The notes below the pieces were generated by a model. The model did not search any database. It was not told the origin of the DNA and worked only from the letters and a program-made list of their open reading frames with translations. Source: CAZECE01 sp964510525 (GTDB taxonomy: Bacteria; Pseudomonadota; Gammaproteobacteria; Pseudomonadales; JANQJO01). Taken from it: a stretch of 64,000 bases of DNA. The position numbers and the translations under genes are program-made. Where the stretch lies: contig CAZECE010000042.1 of the NCBI GenBank assembly GCA_964510525.1, forward strand, positions 1 through 64,000. The letters are read 5' to 3'. This document shows, one piece after another, positions 42,478-51,854 of this stretch. Within the stretch, counting starts at the first letter, position 1, and each line of letters starts with the position of its first letter.

Positions 42478-43296
42478 ATGGGGCAGTCTTGGCGGCTTTC
42501 TATAATACAAAGTGTTTTAGGGCATGCCTTGTTACTGACTTTTGCGGTTATATGGGCTTTTCCTAGAGACGTTCCACCAGTCAGACCCACTGAGTTCTTG
42601 GCTGTCCAGTTAATATCACCGCCTGTCAAACCGGTTGAGAAAAAGCCACCACCACCGAAGGTAGAAGCTAAACAAAAAAAAATACCCAAACCTAAGCCTG
42701 CGCCAAAACCCAAGTCGGCCCCTAAATCCAAACCTAAATCTGAGGCCAAGCCAAAAGAGGCAGTTGTTGTAAAACCTGATGTTGTAAAGCCTGACCCGGT
42801 TGAAGAAGTGCCTACGAAGGATGTTAAGCCAGAAGATCCGCCCAAGCCTGAACCGCCCCAGTCGGAAAAGCCCGAAGCCAAAGACCCTCCGATTGAAGAA
42901 GAACTGTTGTCGACAGATTTCACTGAGTTGTTGGCTGAAGATCAAGAAGAGCTGGCGGTCCTGGATGGTTTTTATGAAGACATTGAAGAACAGCAGCACG
43001 CCTCTACTGTGGCCCAGTATTCGGCTTTAATTCGGGAGAAGCTAAAACAATACTGGTCACGCCCACCGACAGCGCGTAATGGTATGGAAGTGGTTTTACG
43101 TGTGCATCTGTTGCCTGGGGGGCGAGTTCGATCGGTCGAAGTGTTGCAGTCCAGCGGTGATGTGGCTTTGGATCATTCGGCAAAACGCGCTGTTCAGAGA
43201 GCAAGAGATCTGCCTGTGCCTGAAGATAGAGAGATTTTTAATCAGTATTTTAGGTCGTTACGATTGCCATTTCGACCTGAAGATTTGCGAATATAG
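42478..43296 (+). CDS. tolA: Tol-Pal system protein TolA, Pro/Lys-rich linker type
   Basis: A 272-residue protein linking the inner-membrane TolQR complex to Pal. One N-terminal membrane helix (SIIQSVLGHALLLTFAVIWA) contains the Ser-His face. The linker (residues 45-150) is rich in Pro, Lys and Glu rather than the long Ala/Lys helix of E. coli TolA. A C-terminal TolA/TonB-like domain shows YWSRPPTARNGMEVVLRVHL and GDVALDHSAKRAVQRARDLP. AAGGAG precedes the start. Confidence 0.93.
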   Translation: MGQSWRLSIIQSVLGHALLLTFAVIWAFPRDVPPVRPTEFLAVQLISPPVKPVEKKPPPPKVEAKQKKIPKPKPAPKPKSAPKSKPKSEAKPKEAVVVKPDVVKPDPVEEVPTKDVKPEDPPKPEPPQSEKPEAKDPPIEEELLSTDFTELLAEDQEELAVLDGFYEDIEEQQHASTVAQYSALIREKLKQYWSRPPTARNGMEVVLRVHLLPGGRVRSVEVLQSSGDVALDHSAKRAVQRARDLPVPEDREIFNQYFRSLRLPFRPEDLRI

Positions 43297-43357
43297 ACAT
43301 CTAACTTTAGACATCTAACTATAGACACCCAAATATAGATATATAAAAGGAAAAATA

Positions 43358-44701
43358 ATGAGCGCCTTTGCGATTTGTACCGGTTCAATAAAGTTTTGCA
43401 AGCTGTGCTTAGTGTTAATCTTTGCGGGCTGGATTCACCTGGCAGTAGCCGAAAACAGTGAGTTGGTGATTGAAATTACGTCTGGCTTTGATCAACAAAC
43501 GAAAATTGCCGTCGTGCCTTTTCACTGGGCGGGGATTGGGCTTTTGCCTGAATCGGTCAGTGACATTGTGGGGGCTGACTTATTTAGGACGGGGCAATTT
43601 AGGGCGTTGGAAAAAGAAAAAATGTTGGATCGTCCTTACGGAGCTGATGATATTGTCTTCAGTGATTGGCGGTTGTTAGGTGTCGACTATGTGGTGATCG
43701 GGCGGCTTAATCCTATCGCTAATCAATCAGACCAAATGCGTTATGAATTTGAGTTATACGATACACGTTCTGAAAGTCAGATGTTGGCTTCAGAGGGGGC
43801 GGCTGGAGATTTGCGAGATTTGGCACATTACATCAGTGATCAGGTTTATGAGCGTTTAACGGGTATTCCTGGCGCTTTTTCAACGCAGATTCTTTATATC
43901 ACTGTGGAAAGAAAATCGTCGAACCGATCTGTGTATCGTCTCCGTAGAGCGGATGCTGATGGCCATAGGGTGGTAACGCTTTTTGAGTCGGATGAGCCCA
44001 TATTGTCTCCTTCTTGGTCTCCGGATGGGCGGAAAGTTGTTTATGTTTCTTATCATAAAGGAGATCGGCCGGCGATTTTTATTCAGGATGTTGCAACCGG
44101 GAAGCAAACTCAAGTCACCAATTTTGCCGGCTTAAATGGCGCGCCAGATTGGTCTCCAGATGGCAAAAGCCTGGTCATGACGCTTTCCAGAGATGGTAAC
44201 CCAGAAATTTATAATATGTTGTTGGCCACTGGTCAGTTAACACGGTTAACCAACCATTATGGAATTGATACCGAAGGTCGTTGGTTGCAAGATGGTAAAC
44301 ATATCGTTTTTACGTCTGATCGTGGCGGCTCGCCTCAAATTTATCGCATGAATGTGATGTCTAAAGAAATGGAGCGTTTAACCTTTGATGGTCAATACAA
44401 TGCTCGGCCAAGTGTTTCTGAAGATGGTCGCTTTTTAGCGATGGTGCATCGGCGGCGAGGTAAATTCCATGTGGCTGTTCAAGATCTTGAAGTGGGATAT
44501 CTTCGGATTTTGACGGAAACCACTTTGGATGAGTCGCCGAGTATTGCACCTAACGGCAGCATGTTGATCTATGCTACGCATGAAAATGGTAGGGAATTGC
44601 TTTCAGCTGTTTCTTTAGACGGTAAAGTTAAGGTAAGATTACCGGCTCGTACCGGGGCTGTACGTGAGCCGGCATGGTCGCCTCAATTGGTTGCACGGTA
44701 A
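43358..44701 (+). CDS. tolB: Tol-Pal system periplasmic protein TolB
   Basis: A 447-residue periplasmic beta-propeller. A signal peptide (about residues 1-31) is followed by the N-terminal domain (TKIAVVPFHW) that contacts TolA, and a six-blade WD40-like propeller with repeated SWSPDGRKVVYVS-type units, which binds Pal. AAGGAAAAATA precedes the ATG. Confidence 0.95.
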   Translation: MSAFAICTGSIKFCKLCLVLIFAGWIHLAVAENSELVIEITSGFDQQTKIAVVPFHWAGIGLLPESVSDIVGADLFRTGQFRALEKEKMLDRPYGADDIVFSDWRLLGVDYVVIGRLNPIANQSDQMRYEFELYDTRSESQMLASEGAAGDLRDLAHYISDQVYERLTGIPGAFSTQILYITVERKSSNRSVYRLRRADADGHRVVTLFESDEPILSPSWSPDGRKVVYVSYHKGDRPAIFIQDVATGKQTQVTNFAGLNGAPDWSPDGKSLVMTLSRDGNPEIYNMLLATGQLTRLTNHYGIDTEGRWLQDGKHIVFTSDRGGSPQIYRMNVMSKEMERLTFDGQYNARPSVSEDGRFLAMVHRRRGKFHVAVQDLEVGYLRILTETTLDESPSIAPNGSMLIYATHENGRELLSAVSLDGKVKVRLPARTGAVREPAWSPQLVAR

Positions 44702-44745
44702 TTCGTTTTTTTAAATTCATTTTTTTTATTATTGAGGAGTGAGAT

Positions 44746-45282
44746 ATGCGAGTAAACCTTAAGTTGTTAGGTGCTACTTGGGTTTTGTGTGCAGCAATGG
44801 CTGGTTGTTCCAGTACCCCTGATACGTCAGAAGATGGTGCGTTCGTGAGCCCTGATGGCGCAACCGAAGGTTCTTCTGAAACCTTTGGTGCGAATGCTGG
44901 CAGCAATGTCACTGAAACTGCTTCAAAAGGTTTAGACGCAGCTCAAGCGGAGTTGCTGAAAACAAGAGTGGTGCTTTTTGATTTCGATAGCTCTTCTATC
45001 CGTCCAGAATTTTATGGCATGTTAAAAGCGCATGCGGCCTATTTGGTGAATAACACTGGCACTAAAGTGCGTATTGAAGGCCATGCCGATGAGCGTGGTA
45101 CGCGTGAGTACAATATGGCCCTCGGCGAGCGAAGAGCGAAGGTTGTTGTTACGTATTTGCGTGCTCAAGGTGTCAAATCTAGCCAGCTTGAAGCTGTGAG
45201 TTATGGTGAAGAGAAGCCAGTTGACTACGGTCATAATGAGATGGCGTGGTCTAAGAACAGAAGAGCGGCTATTAGTTACTAA
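44746..45282 (+). CDS. pal: Peptidoglycan-associated lipoprotein Pal
   Basis: A 178-residue outer-membrane lipoprotein. The lipobox is AAMAGC (Cys about residue 21). The OmpA-like peptidoglycan-binding domain starts near residue 70 with VVLFDFDSSSIRPEFYGML and contains IEGHADERGTREYNMALGER, with the diaminopimelate-contacting Asp and Arg. GAGGAG precedes the ATG. Confidence 0.96.
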   Translation: MRVNLKLLGATWVLCAAMAGCSSTPDTSEDGAFVSPDGATEGSSETFGANAGSNVTETASKGLDAAQAELLKTRVVLFDFDSSSIRPEFYGMLKAHAAYLVNNTGTKVRIEGHADERGTREYNMALGERRAKVVVTYLRAQGVKSSQLEAVSYGEEKPVDYGHNEMAWSKNRRAAISY

Positions 45283-45328
45283 CTATTAGTATTTAATAGT
45301 TATTGCGCTTCTTTTGAAGAGTACGCGA

Positions 45329-46342
45329 ATGATGCTAGAGAGGGCTTTGTACTGTTTGTTTGGGTTGATGTTGTTTATCAGCTCTGCAGCAGCTCAAGGC
45401 CCTTCTTTGTATTTGGCGGCAAATCCAAATCAGGCAAGCCCAAATAAAGTGCCTGTTGTAAGAGACGGTCAAACGGTTCGGGTTCATTCTGATAATCGCG
45501 TTGACGAAGTTCCTCCGGCTGAGCAGCAGCCCACGACTTTGCTGGCGGCTAATACAAACCTGGAGGCAAATACAAATATGGGGGCCAATTCCAATGCGGG
45601 CCCAAATACGGATTCGTTGTCTTGGGAGTTGATTCAGCAGCTTGAAGTCATGAAGCAAGAGATTGCCAGGCTGAGTGGTAAAATTGAAAAGCAATCCAGA
45701 GATTTTAAGCGTCTGGATAAAGGTTTTCAGCAAGGTTATGAGGATCTTCATCAGCGATTGATGGATTTGGAAAATGCTGCGGCTCAGGCTGCGTTGGCAT
45801 TGCCTGTTTCAACAGTGCCAGTCTTGGTTGATGATGCAGCTCAAGCAAATGACGCTGATGTTGAGGGTGAGGCAAGTGTTGCGCCAGCCTCTTCTAATGC
45901 CCCTTTGGTGGTTGATTTGCCGGATGCAAAGACCGCTGACCCTGAGGCGTATGCTTCTGAAAAAAAACAATACGAAGCAGCAAAACAGCTTTTAAAAGAA
46001 AAGAAAGTTTTAGAAGCGTCTAAAGCGTTTAAGGATTTTGTCAGTGCTTATCCCGAAAGTACGTTGGCGCCTAATGCGGCGTACTGGGTAGGAGAGCTTT
46101 ATTTAGCTGATCAGCCTCCTAAATATGAGGCAGCACAACAAGCCTTCGAACAATTTTTGACTGATTATGGCAAACATCGTAGAGTACCCAACGTGATGTA
46201 TAAGCTGGCCTTAATTGATATACGCATGGGGAAAAAAGAAGCGGCTGAAATGCGGCTTGAACAGCTTTTAGAAGCTTACCCAGATAGCTCTCCTGCCAAG
46301 TTAGCTGAAGCTCAGCTGAAACATCTCTCGCAGCAGCAATAA
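45329..46342 (+). CDS. cpoB: Cell division coordinator CpoB (YbgF)
   Basis: A periplasmic protein of about 337 residues that links Tol-Pal to PBP1B-driven septal synthesis in E. coli. A signal peptide (LYCLFGLMLFISSAAAQ) is followed by a variable region with Asn/Ala repeats (NTNLEANTNMGANSNAGPNT), a coiled coil (residues 95-140) and C-terminal TPR repeats (YEAAKQLLKEKKVLEASKAF). The start at 45329 is chosen from two adjacent ATGs; the frame extends to a TTG at 45314. Confidence 0.92.
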   Translation: MMLERALYCLFGLMLFISSAAAQGPSLYLAANPNQASPNKVPVVRDGQTVRVHSDNRVDEVPPAEQQPTTLLAANTNLEANTNMGANSNAGPNTDSLSWELIQQLEVMKQEIARLSGKIEKQSRDFKRLDKGFQQGYEDLHQRLMDLENAAAQAALALPVSTVPVLVDDAAQANDADVEGEASVAPASSNAPLVVDLPDAKTADPEAYASEKKQYEAAKQLLKEKKVLEASKAFKDFVSAYPESTLAPNAAYWVGELYLADQPPKYEAAQQAFEQFLTDYGKHRRVPNVMYKLALIDIRMGKKEAAEMRLEQLLEAYPDSSPAKLAEAQLKHLSQQQ

Positions 46343-46437
46343 CAGCCTTTTGTTCAAAAAGGTTATATATAACAAAGCGTTAAATTAAGTTATTGCTCAG
46401 TAAAATACGACATACTAAATAGAATACGAGCTGTGCT

Positions 46438-47082
46438 GTGGATCAGATTCGCGTTAAAGAGATTTTTTATTCCATTCAAGGAGAGGCTGCTACTCAAGGT
46501 CTGCCAACAGTCTTTGTGCGCCTCAGTGGATGTCCGTTACGATGCACGTACTGTGACAGCGCCTATGCCTTTTCGGGTGGGCGGATGATGTCTGTTGAAG
46601 ATATTATTACTGAAGTACAAGATTACCCTGCGCGTTATGTGACGGTCACTGGTGGTGAACCTCTGGCGCAGCCCAGTTGTATTGCCTTATTATCAGCTCT
46701 TTGTGATCTGGATTATCAGGTGTCTTTGGAAACCAGTGGGGCGTTGACGGTGGCTGATGTAGACCCTCGGGTGCGCAAAGTGGTGGACTTTAAGGTGCCT
46801 TCCTCTGGTGAGGTGTCTAAAAATCACTGGAATAATGTTAATTACTTGCTGCCCTCTGACGAGTTAAAGTTTGTGGTTGGCGACCGGGATGATTTTGATT
46901 GGGCTTTGCTTCAGATCGAGCAGCAGGCTTTGATTGATCGGGTGGCCTCTATTTGGGTTTCGCCTGTTTATCAACAGCTTGATCCGAGTGTGTTGGCCGA
47001 TTGGGTGTTGTCTTCGGGGTTACCTATTCGAATACAAATGCAACTGCATAAATTGTTATGGGGTGATGCGCCAGGGCGTTAA
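46438..47082 (+). CDS. queE: 7-carboxy-7-deazaguanine synthase QueE
   Basis: A 214-residue radical-SAM enzyme of queuosine precursor synthesis. The cluster-binding motif has the usual CxxxCxxC spacing in LSGCPLRCTYCDSAYAF. YSIQGEAATQGLPTVFVRLS lies before it and TVTGGEPLAQPS after it. The start is GTG at 46438. queC follows on the same strand. Confidence 0.95.
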   Translation: MDQIRVKEIFYSIQGEAATQGLPTVFVRLSGCPLRCTYCDSAYAFSGGRMMSVEDIITEVQDYPARYVTVTGGEPLAQPSCIALLSALCDLDYQVSLETSGALTVADVDPRVRKVVDFKVPSSGEVSKNHWNNVNYLLPSDELKFVVGDRDDFDWALLQIEQQALIDRVASIWVSPVYQQLDPSVLADWVLSSGLPIRIQMQLHKLLWGDAPGR

Positions 47083-47134
47083 ATTTGTTTAGGGTATTTG
47101 CTATGGCTCTGAACGTAGTTGAGAGGCTGTTTTT

Positions 47135-47818
47135 TTGACAAAAGAGGCGTTAATTTTATTATCTGGTGGCTTAGATTCCGCCACTTGTCTGGCAAAGTAT
47201 CAGGCAGATGGTTGGCGACTGCATGCCCTTAGCTTTGATTATGGTCAGCGCCATCAAGCTGAACTGACGGCGGCTAAGCGGTTAGCGGCTCATTATCAGG
47301 TGGCGTCGCATCGAGTGATTCCATTGGCATTAAGTGATCTGGGAGGGTCGGCTTTAACTGATGCTTCTATTCCTGTGCCAGAAGAGCTGGATGTCGAAAA
47401 TAGCAGCATCCCAGTGACCTATGTGCCTGCTCGTAATACCTTATTTTTGGCTTATGCATTGGCTGCGGCGGAAGTTCAGCAGGTGTCGGATATTGTGATT
47501 GGTGTTAATGCAGTTGATTACTCTGGTTATCCGGATTGCCGGCCTGAATTTATAGCCGCGTTCGAAAAAATGGCCAATTTGGCGACAAAAATGGGCGTGG
47601 AAGGTCAGTTAACTCGCATTCATACCCCTTTAATTGAACTCACAAAGGCCGAGATAATTCAGTTAGGCGTTTCGTGTGGCTTGGATTATGGTATGACGGT
47701 TTCGTGTTATCAGTCAGATGAACGGGGCGCCGCTTGTGGGGTGTGTGACAGCTGCCGGTTCCGACGGCAAGGTTTTGAAGAGGCTGAGGTGTCTGACCCT
47801 ACGGTTTATCAATCTTAA
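47135..47818 (+). CDS. queC: 7-cyano-7-deazaguanine synthase QueC
   Basis: A 227-residue ATP-dependent enzyme making preQ0 from carboxydeazaguanine. The PP-loop is LILLSGGLDSATCLA, and the C-terminal zinc site is seen in CYQSDERGAACGVCDSCRFR. The start is TTG at 47135; an earlier ATG (47103) meets a stop. With queE it provides the precursor used at wobble G34 of tRNAs with GUN anticodons. Confidence 0.95.
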   Translation: MTKEALILLSGGLDSATCLAKYQADGWRLHALSFDYGQRHQAELTAAKRLAAHYQVASHRVIPLALSDLGGSALTDASIPVPEELDVENSSIPVTYVPARNTLFLAYALAAAEVQQVSDIVIGVNAVDYSGYPDCRPEFIAAFEKMANLATKMGVEGQLTRIHTPLIELTKAEIIQLGVSCGLDYGMTVSCYQSDERGAACGVCDSCRFRRQGFEEAEVSDPTVYQS

Positions 47819-47853
47819 TTCGACCGTTGTTTTCATAAGGCGCAGGTCGGCTC

Positions 47854-47881
47854 TTGTAATTTTTATTTAGATGGGTATTAT
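47854..47881 (+). promoter_or_regulatory. Sigma-70 promoter of tRNA-Lys
   Basis: TTGTAA (47854-47859), 16 bases, then TATTAT (47876-47881). A short hairpin (GGCATG/CATGCC) lies between it and the tRNA. Confidence 0.55.
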
Positions 47882-47922
47882 TGTCGCTCTTCTCGGGCAT
47901 GGGTCTTCATGCCATCTGATGT

Positions 47923-47998
47923 GGGTCGTTAGCTCAGCTGGTAGAGCAGTTGGCTTTTAACCAATTGGTCACTGGTTCGAATCCAGTACGACCCACCA
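47923..47998 (+). tRNA. tRNA-Lys (TTT)
   Basis: A 76-nt tRNA with encoded CCA. The acceptor GGGTCGT pairs with ACGACCC, the loop CTTTTAA gives anticodon TTT, and the T-arm is GGTTCGAATCC. Its place after queC/cpoB is typical for Pseudomonas relatives. Confidence 0.97.
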
Positions 47999-48116
47999 TT
48001 TATTTCAGTTTATTTAATCCCCACTCTAGTTGTTAAGCTGAATTTGAAGCTGTTGGAGTTCATTTAGCTCATGATCAGTTATAGGGAGTTTTGTCTCATT
48101 TGATGGAGATGGTGGA

Positions 48117-49547
48117 ATGCTCAAATCCAGTTTTCCATTTTACCTGGCTAATAAAGCCATTGTTCCTAATACGGATTTAACTGTTTTCGATAAATACACT
48201 GGCGAAACCGTTACCCAAGTCGCCTTGGCTTCTGCTGAGCATATCGATCAAGCGATTGCTGCAGCCGAAGCCGCAACGAAACCCATGGCCAAGTTACCAG
48301 CCTATCATCGGGCGGAAGTGTTACATCATTGTGTTGCGCGTTTTAAAGAAAACTTTGAGTTGTTGGCGCATGCGTTGTGTGTGGAGGCGGGTAAGCCGAT
48401 TAACGATTCCGAAGGCGAAGTCTCGCGTTTGATAGATACCTTCCAAATGGCAGCCGAAGAGGCAACGCGCATCACTGGGGAAGTGATGGCGTTAGACATT
48501 ACTGAGCGTGCTAGAGGCTATCGAGGACAGTGGCGTCGGGTGCCGATTGGGCCTTGCTCGTTTATCTCACCCTTTAATTTTCCTCTCAATCTCGCGGCGC
48601 ATAAGATTGCGCCTGCGATTGCAGCTGGTTGTCCCTTTGTGTTGAAACCTGCCAGCATGACGCCAATTGGTGCTTTATTGATAGGGGAGATTTTGGCGGA
48701 GACAGATTTGCCACAAGGCGCATTTTCAATTTTGCCATGCCGCCGGAGTGAGGCTGATTTATTCGTCGAAGATCCTCGACTTAAACTGTTGAGTTTTACG
48801 GGTTCCCCTGGTGTCGGGTGGGGTTTAAAAGCACGAGCGGGTAAGAAGAAGGTTGTTTTGGAGTTGGGCGGTAATGCTGCATGCATTATCGATCAGGATG
48901 CCGATATTGACGATGCGGTTGCGCGTGTCATCATTGGGGCTTTTTATCAGTCGGGGCAAAGCTGTATCAGTGCGCAAAGAATTTTAATTCATGCATCGAT
49001 TTATGAAGCGTTTAAAAGCCAGTTGGTTGCGGCGACGCAAAAACTCAAGCAGGGGAACCCTCAAAACCGTGAGACTTTTATTGGTCCGGTGATTTCGGAA
49101 ACAGAAGCCGAACGCATCGAAACTTGGATTCAAACTGCGCAAGCTGCGGGTGGTCGGGTGCTGTGTGGTGGTACTCGAGAAGGCAATATGGTTGCTGCGA
49201 CTTTAATGGAGGCCGTACCGGAAAACACCGACTTAGTGAATCAAGAAGCCTTTGGTCCGGTAGCGATACTGAGTCCTTTTGATGATTTTGATGAGGCCAT
49301 TGCCAAGGTTAATGACAGCCAGTTTGGGTTGCAAGCTGGGGTGTTCACGAATAATTTAAAGCATGCCTATCGAGCCTGGGATGAGCTCGAAGCCGGGGGT
49401 GTGGTCATTGGGGATGTGCCTTCGTGGCGAGTGGACCACAGGCCTTATGGGGGCGTCAAAGACAGTGGTCTGGGTCGCGAGGGTATTCGTTTTGCGATTG
49501 AGGACATGACAGAAATTCGCCTGATGGTAATGCGTGGGGTTGAGTAA
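48117..49547 (+). CDS. NAD(P)-dependent aldehyde dehydrogenase
   Basis: A 476-residue ALDH. The catalytic Cys is in GAFYQSGQSCISAQRILI (about residue 287) and the general-base Glu in KVVLELGGNAACIID (about residue 253). The cofactor fold is near PFNFPLNLAAHKIAPAIAAG. It most resembles the broad succinate-semialdehyde/lactaldehyde/phosphonoacetaldehyde dehydrogenase branch; the substrate is not decided. It stands alone and converges with the methyltransferase gene, 4 bases away. Confidence 0.9.
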   Translation: MLKSSFPFYLANKAIVPNTDLTVFDKYTGETVTQVALASAEHIDQAIAAAEAATKPMAKLPAYHRAEVLHHCVARFKENFELLAHALCVEAGKPINDSEGEVSRLIDTFQMAAEEATRITGEVMALDITERARGYRGQWRRVPIGPCSFISPFNFPLNLAAHKIAPAIAAGCPFVLKPASMTPIGALLIGEILAETDLPQGAFSILPCRRSEADLFVEDPRLKLLSFTGSPGVGWGLKARAGKKKVVLELGGNAACIIDQDADIDDAVARVIIGAFYQSGQSCISAQRILIHASIYEAFKSQLVAATQKLKQGNPQNRETFIGPVISETEAERIETWIQTAQAAGGRVLCGGTREGNMVAATLMEAVPENTDLVNQEAFGPVAILSPFDDFDEAIAKVNDSQFGLQAGVFTNNLKHAYRAWDELEAGGVVIGDVPSWRVDHRPYGGVKDSGLGREGIRFAIEDMTEIRLMVMRGVE

Positions 49548-49551
49548 ATTT

Positions 49552-50418
49552 CTAGATGGGTTTAACGAACTTCAATGTCATGCGGTCACTTTCGCCAATA
49601 GCCACGTATTTTTCCCTGTCTTCTTCTCCGCCGCGAACTCTGGGCGGTAAGCTCCAAACGCCTTTCGGGTGATCCGCTGTGTCTTTGGGGTTGGCGTTGA
49701 GTTCGCTGATTTCGGGTGCTGAGAAACCAACTTGTTGGGCGATTTGAATCACGTAACTTTGTTTCATATAGCCGCTGGCGTCTTGATCAGAAAGGTCACG
49801 ACCTTCTGGTAAGCGGTGTTCTACGATGCCTAAGATGCCTCCGGGTTTTAGGGCGGTGAAAAAGGCGTTGAACGCCGCTAGTAATGTTTCTTCTCCAGCA
49901 CCACGCATGTACCAGTTGTGTACATTGCGGAACGTCAGAACTCGGTCAGCAGAGCCAGCAGGCGCGATCTCGGTATGGCTGCGTGGGTTGAATTCGGTGA
50001 CGATGACTTTGCTGTAAAGCCCTGGGTTTGAGTTCATTTTAGCGAGGAACTTGTCACGGGATTTTTTGAAATACTCGACCGTGGTGTCTTGGTTAAACTG
50101 GGCCGCGTAGAGTGTTCCTGTGTCTTTTAGGTAAGGCGCTAGGATTTCGGTGTACCAGCCAGAGCCGCCGGGCCAGATTTCAACGACGGTCATGTCGGGT
50201 TGAACATCAAAAAAGGCAAGGGTAGCTGCGGGGTTTCGAAATGGATCGCGGGCTTTGTGTTCTTTTGCTCGGTGACTGCCTTTGATGATGTTTTCTAAAG
50301 TAGTGTTTGTTGAGGCTTTACCGGCGTTGGCTGTGTTCGGTTTTTCTGATGGTGTGCAGGCGGTTAGGCAGAGTGCGAGCAAGAGGGGGAGAGAGGTTCG
50401 AGAGATGAATGGTTTCAT
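49552..50418 (-). CDS. Lipoprotein-type class I methyltransferase family protein (COG4798-like)
   Basis: A 288-residue protein with a signal peptide and lipobox (LLLALCLTACTPS, Cys about residue 21). It is followed by a Rossmann methyltransferase-like domain: TVVEIWPGGSGWYTEILAPY is the SAM-binding segment, and FFTALKPGGILGIVEHRLPE the post-motif loop. The family is a predicted methyltransferase group. An exported SAM-dependent enzyme is odd because SAM is not known to be available in the periplasm. It may use another ligand or have lost activity. It is monocistronic as far as seen. Confidence 0.83.
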   Translation of the reverse strand: MKPFISRTSLPLLLALCLTACTPSEKPNTANAGKASTNTTLENIIKGSHRAKEHKARDPFRNPAATLAFFDVQPDMTVVEIWPGGSGWYTEILAPYLKDTGTLYAAQFNQDTTVEYFKKSRDKFLAKMNSNPGLYSKVIVTEFNPRSHTEIAPAGSADRVLTFRNVHNWYMRGAGEETLLAAFNAFFTALKPGGILGIVEHRLPEGRDLSDQDASGYMKQSYVIQIAQQVGFSAPEISELNANPKDTADHPKGVWSLPPRVRGGEEDREKYVAIGESDRMTLKFVKPI

Positions 50419-50533
50419 GTAAGCGCCGCTTGTTTGTGTTTGATTATGTCAATTGACTGACTAGATTATCAGGGGAGATGCCAGAGCGCATTTAGTCACA
50501 GTTTGATGATGATGACAAGTTGGCGGTCGATAA

Positions 50534-50818
50534 TTAAGGGCGCTTTGGACGAGGCGGGGGGTTGACGGGAAAAAGAATGCGGCCTGCTTTGATGGTGGTT
50601 TTTTTGGGGATCGAGGGGTTGGCCAGTTGGCCGGTAAGCGCTGCTTCGAAGTTGGCAGGGTTTTTGTTCGGTGTTTCGCCTGGCTTGAACATTGAGTAGG
50701 ATGCTGAATGGGTATAGCTGTTATTGCTGGGAGCTAATAGATTACTGGTGGGTGATGTGAACTCAGCAAAGGTCGCCATTACAATAACGAAACTGCCATT
50801 AATTAAGAGTTGAATCAT
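50534..50818 (-). CDS. Small protein of unknown function
   Basis: A 94-residue protein I do not recognise. Its first 20 residues are hydrophobic (LLINGSFVIVMATFAEFT), signal-like, and it ends in a proline-rich stretch (LFPVNPPPRPKRP). AAGGAAAAC directly before the ATG is a good ribosome site and is the main reason to call it real. No partner gene is evident. Confidence 0.5.
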   Translation of the reverse strand: MIQLLINGSFVIVMATFAEFTSPTSNLLAPSNNSYTHSASYSMFKPGETPNKNPANFEAALTGQLANPSIPKKTTIKAGRILFPVNPPPRPKRP

Positions 50819-50934
50819 GTTTTCCTTAATAAATATTATTTATACATTTCCACTTTAAGATTAACTGCACAATACTCCAATTTTTAGTTATGAAGTATTG
50901 AGGTTTGGTAGTGGGGTTGTAACCGGTAGGTGTA

Positions 50935-51807
50935 TCAGTCTTTTAAGAGCTGTATGACTTCAGAGATTTCGTTTTTTGCTTCTTTAATCACTTCTAAGCT
51001 GGTCTCAGGAGTGAGCTTCAATTTTTTAAACGCAGGCACTTGGTGCCAAGCAAGTGAGGCCAGTGGGTGATCGGTGTTGCGAACCACATGGAGTTTAGCA
51101 ACCAAGACGATGTCTGCGTAATCAATGAGTCCCTCGTGCTCTCTCTCTGTTTTTTGAATCTGTAAAGGTACAGCAGAAACGCCCGGGTTTAAATTCCAAT
51201 TTTGCAAAATCCATTGGCTGAGTTGAGGGCTCAGTTGGCGGATTGCATCGTCTAAAACTTCGGGGTTTTTCGGCTTGCCAAATTTTTTGGCGCAGAGCTG
51301 AATAATGGGGATGGCCCCGATGTCTTGCACCAAACCCACCATCAAGGCTTCTGAGCTGTCCAGGTGCCTGTGTGGTCGGCTTAACACCTCGCTGATGGCG
51401 CCAATTTTAATGCTTTCGTTCCAAACTTTCCGCATTCGGTTGCGCACCCAGCTTTTGTCCGCGCCACCAAACATAGCCGACATGGTCAGGCTGAACACCA
51501 GGTTCTGAATGCACGTCATGCCCAGTCGGGTAACAGCATGATCGATGTCTTTGATGACATTTAAACCACGAAACAGTGGGCTATTAGCTGCTTGAATTAA
51601 GCGGCCGGTGAGAACAGGGTCGGTACTGAGAAACTTGGCAATTTTTTGGGTGTTGGTGTCCGGATCTTCGATGAGTTTTTTGATTTTTTGGGTGTTCTCA
51701 GGTAACGAAGGCAAAGTGAAGTTCTTGGCCATCACTGATTTCCGGATCTCTTCGATCAAAGGATTCGATGAAGGGCCGCTGTCTTGAGTGCTTGCAGTTT
51801 GTGGCAT
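50935..51807 (-). CDS. HDOD-domain signalling protein
   Basis: A 290-residue protein. The HDOD domain covers about residues 30-230: FTLPSLPENTQKIKKLIEDP, DPVLTGRLIQAANSPLFRG and DIDHAVTRLGMTCIQNLVFS are its typical segments. HDOD proteins are HD-like scaffolds in motility and c-di-GMP signalling without the metal-binding HD pair, and none is seen here. An HD-GYP protein lies 1.3 kb away. Confidence 0.87.
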   Translation of the reverse strand: MPQTASTQDSGPSSNPLIEEIRKSVMAKNFTLPSLPENTQKIKKLIEDPDTNTQKIAKFLSTDPVLTGRLIQAANSPLFRGLNVIKDIDHAVTRLGMTCIQNLVFSLTMSAMFGGADKSWVRNRMRKVWNESIKIGAISEVLSRPHRHLDSSEALMVGLVQDIGAIPIIQLCAKKFGKPKNPEVLDDAIRQLSPQLSQWILQNWNLNPGVSAVPLQIQKTEREHEGLIDYADIVLVAKLHVVRNTDHPLASLAWHQVPAFKKLKLTPETSLEVIKEAKNEISEVIQLLKD

Positions 51808-51854
51808 AATGATTTTGGTCTTAGTTTGTTCTCTTTCGACTCCTTAAGTTTAGT

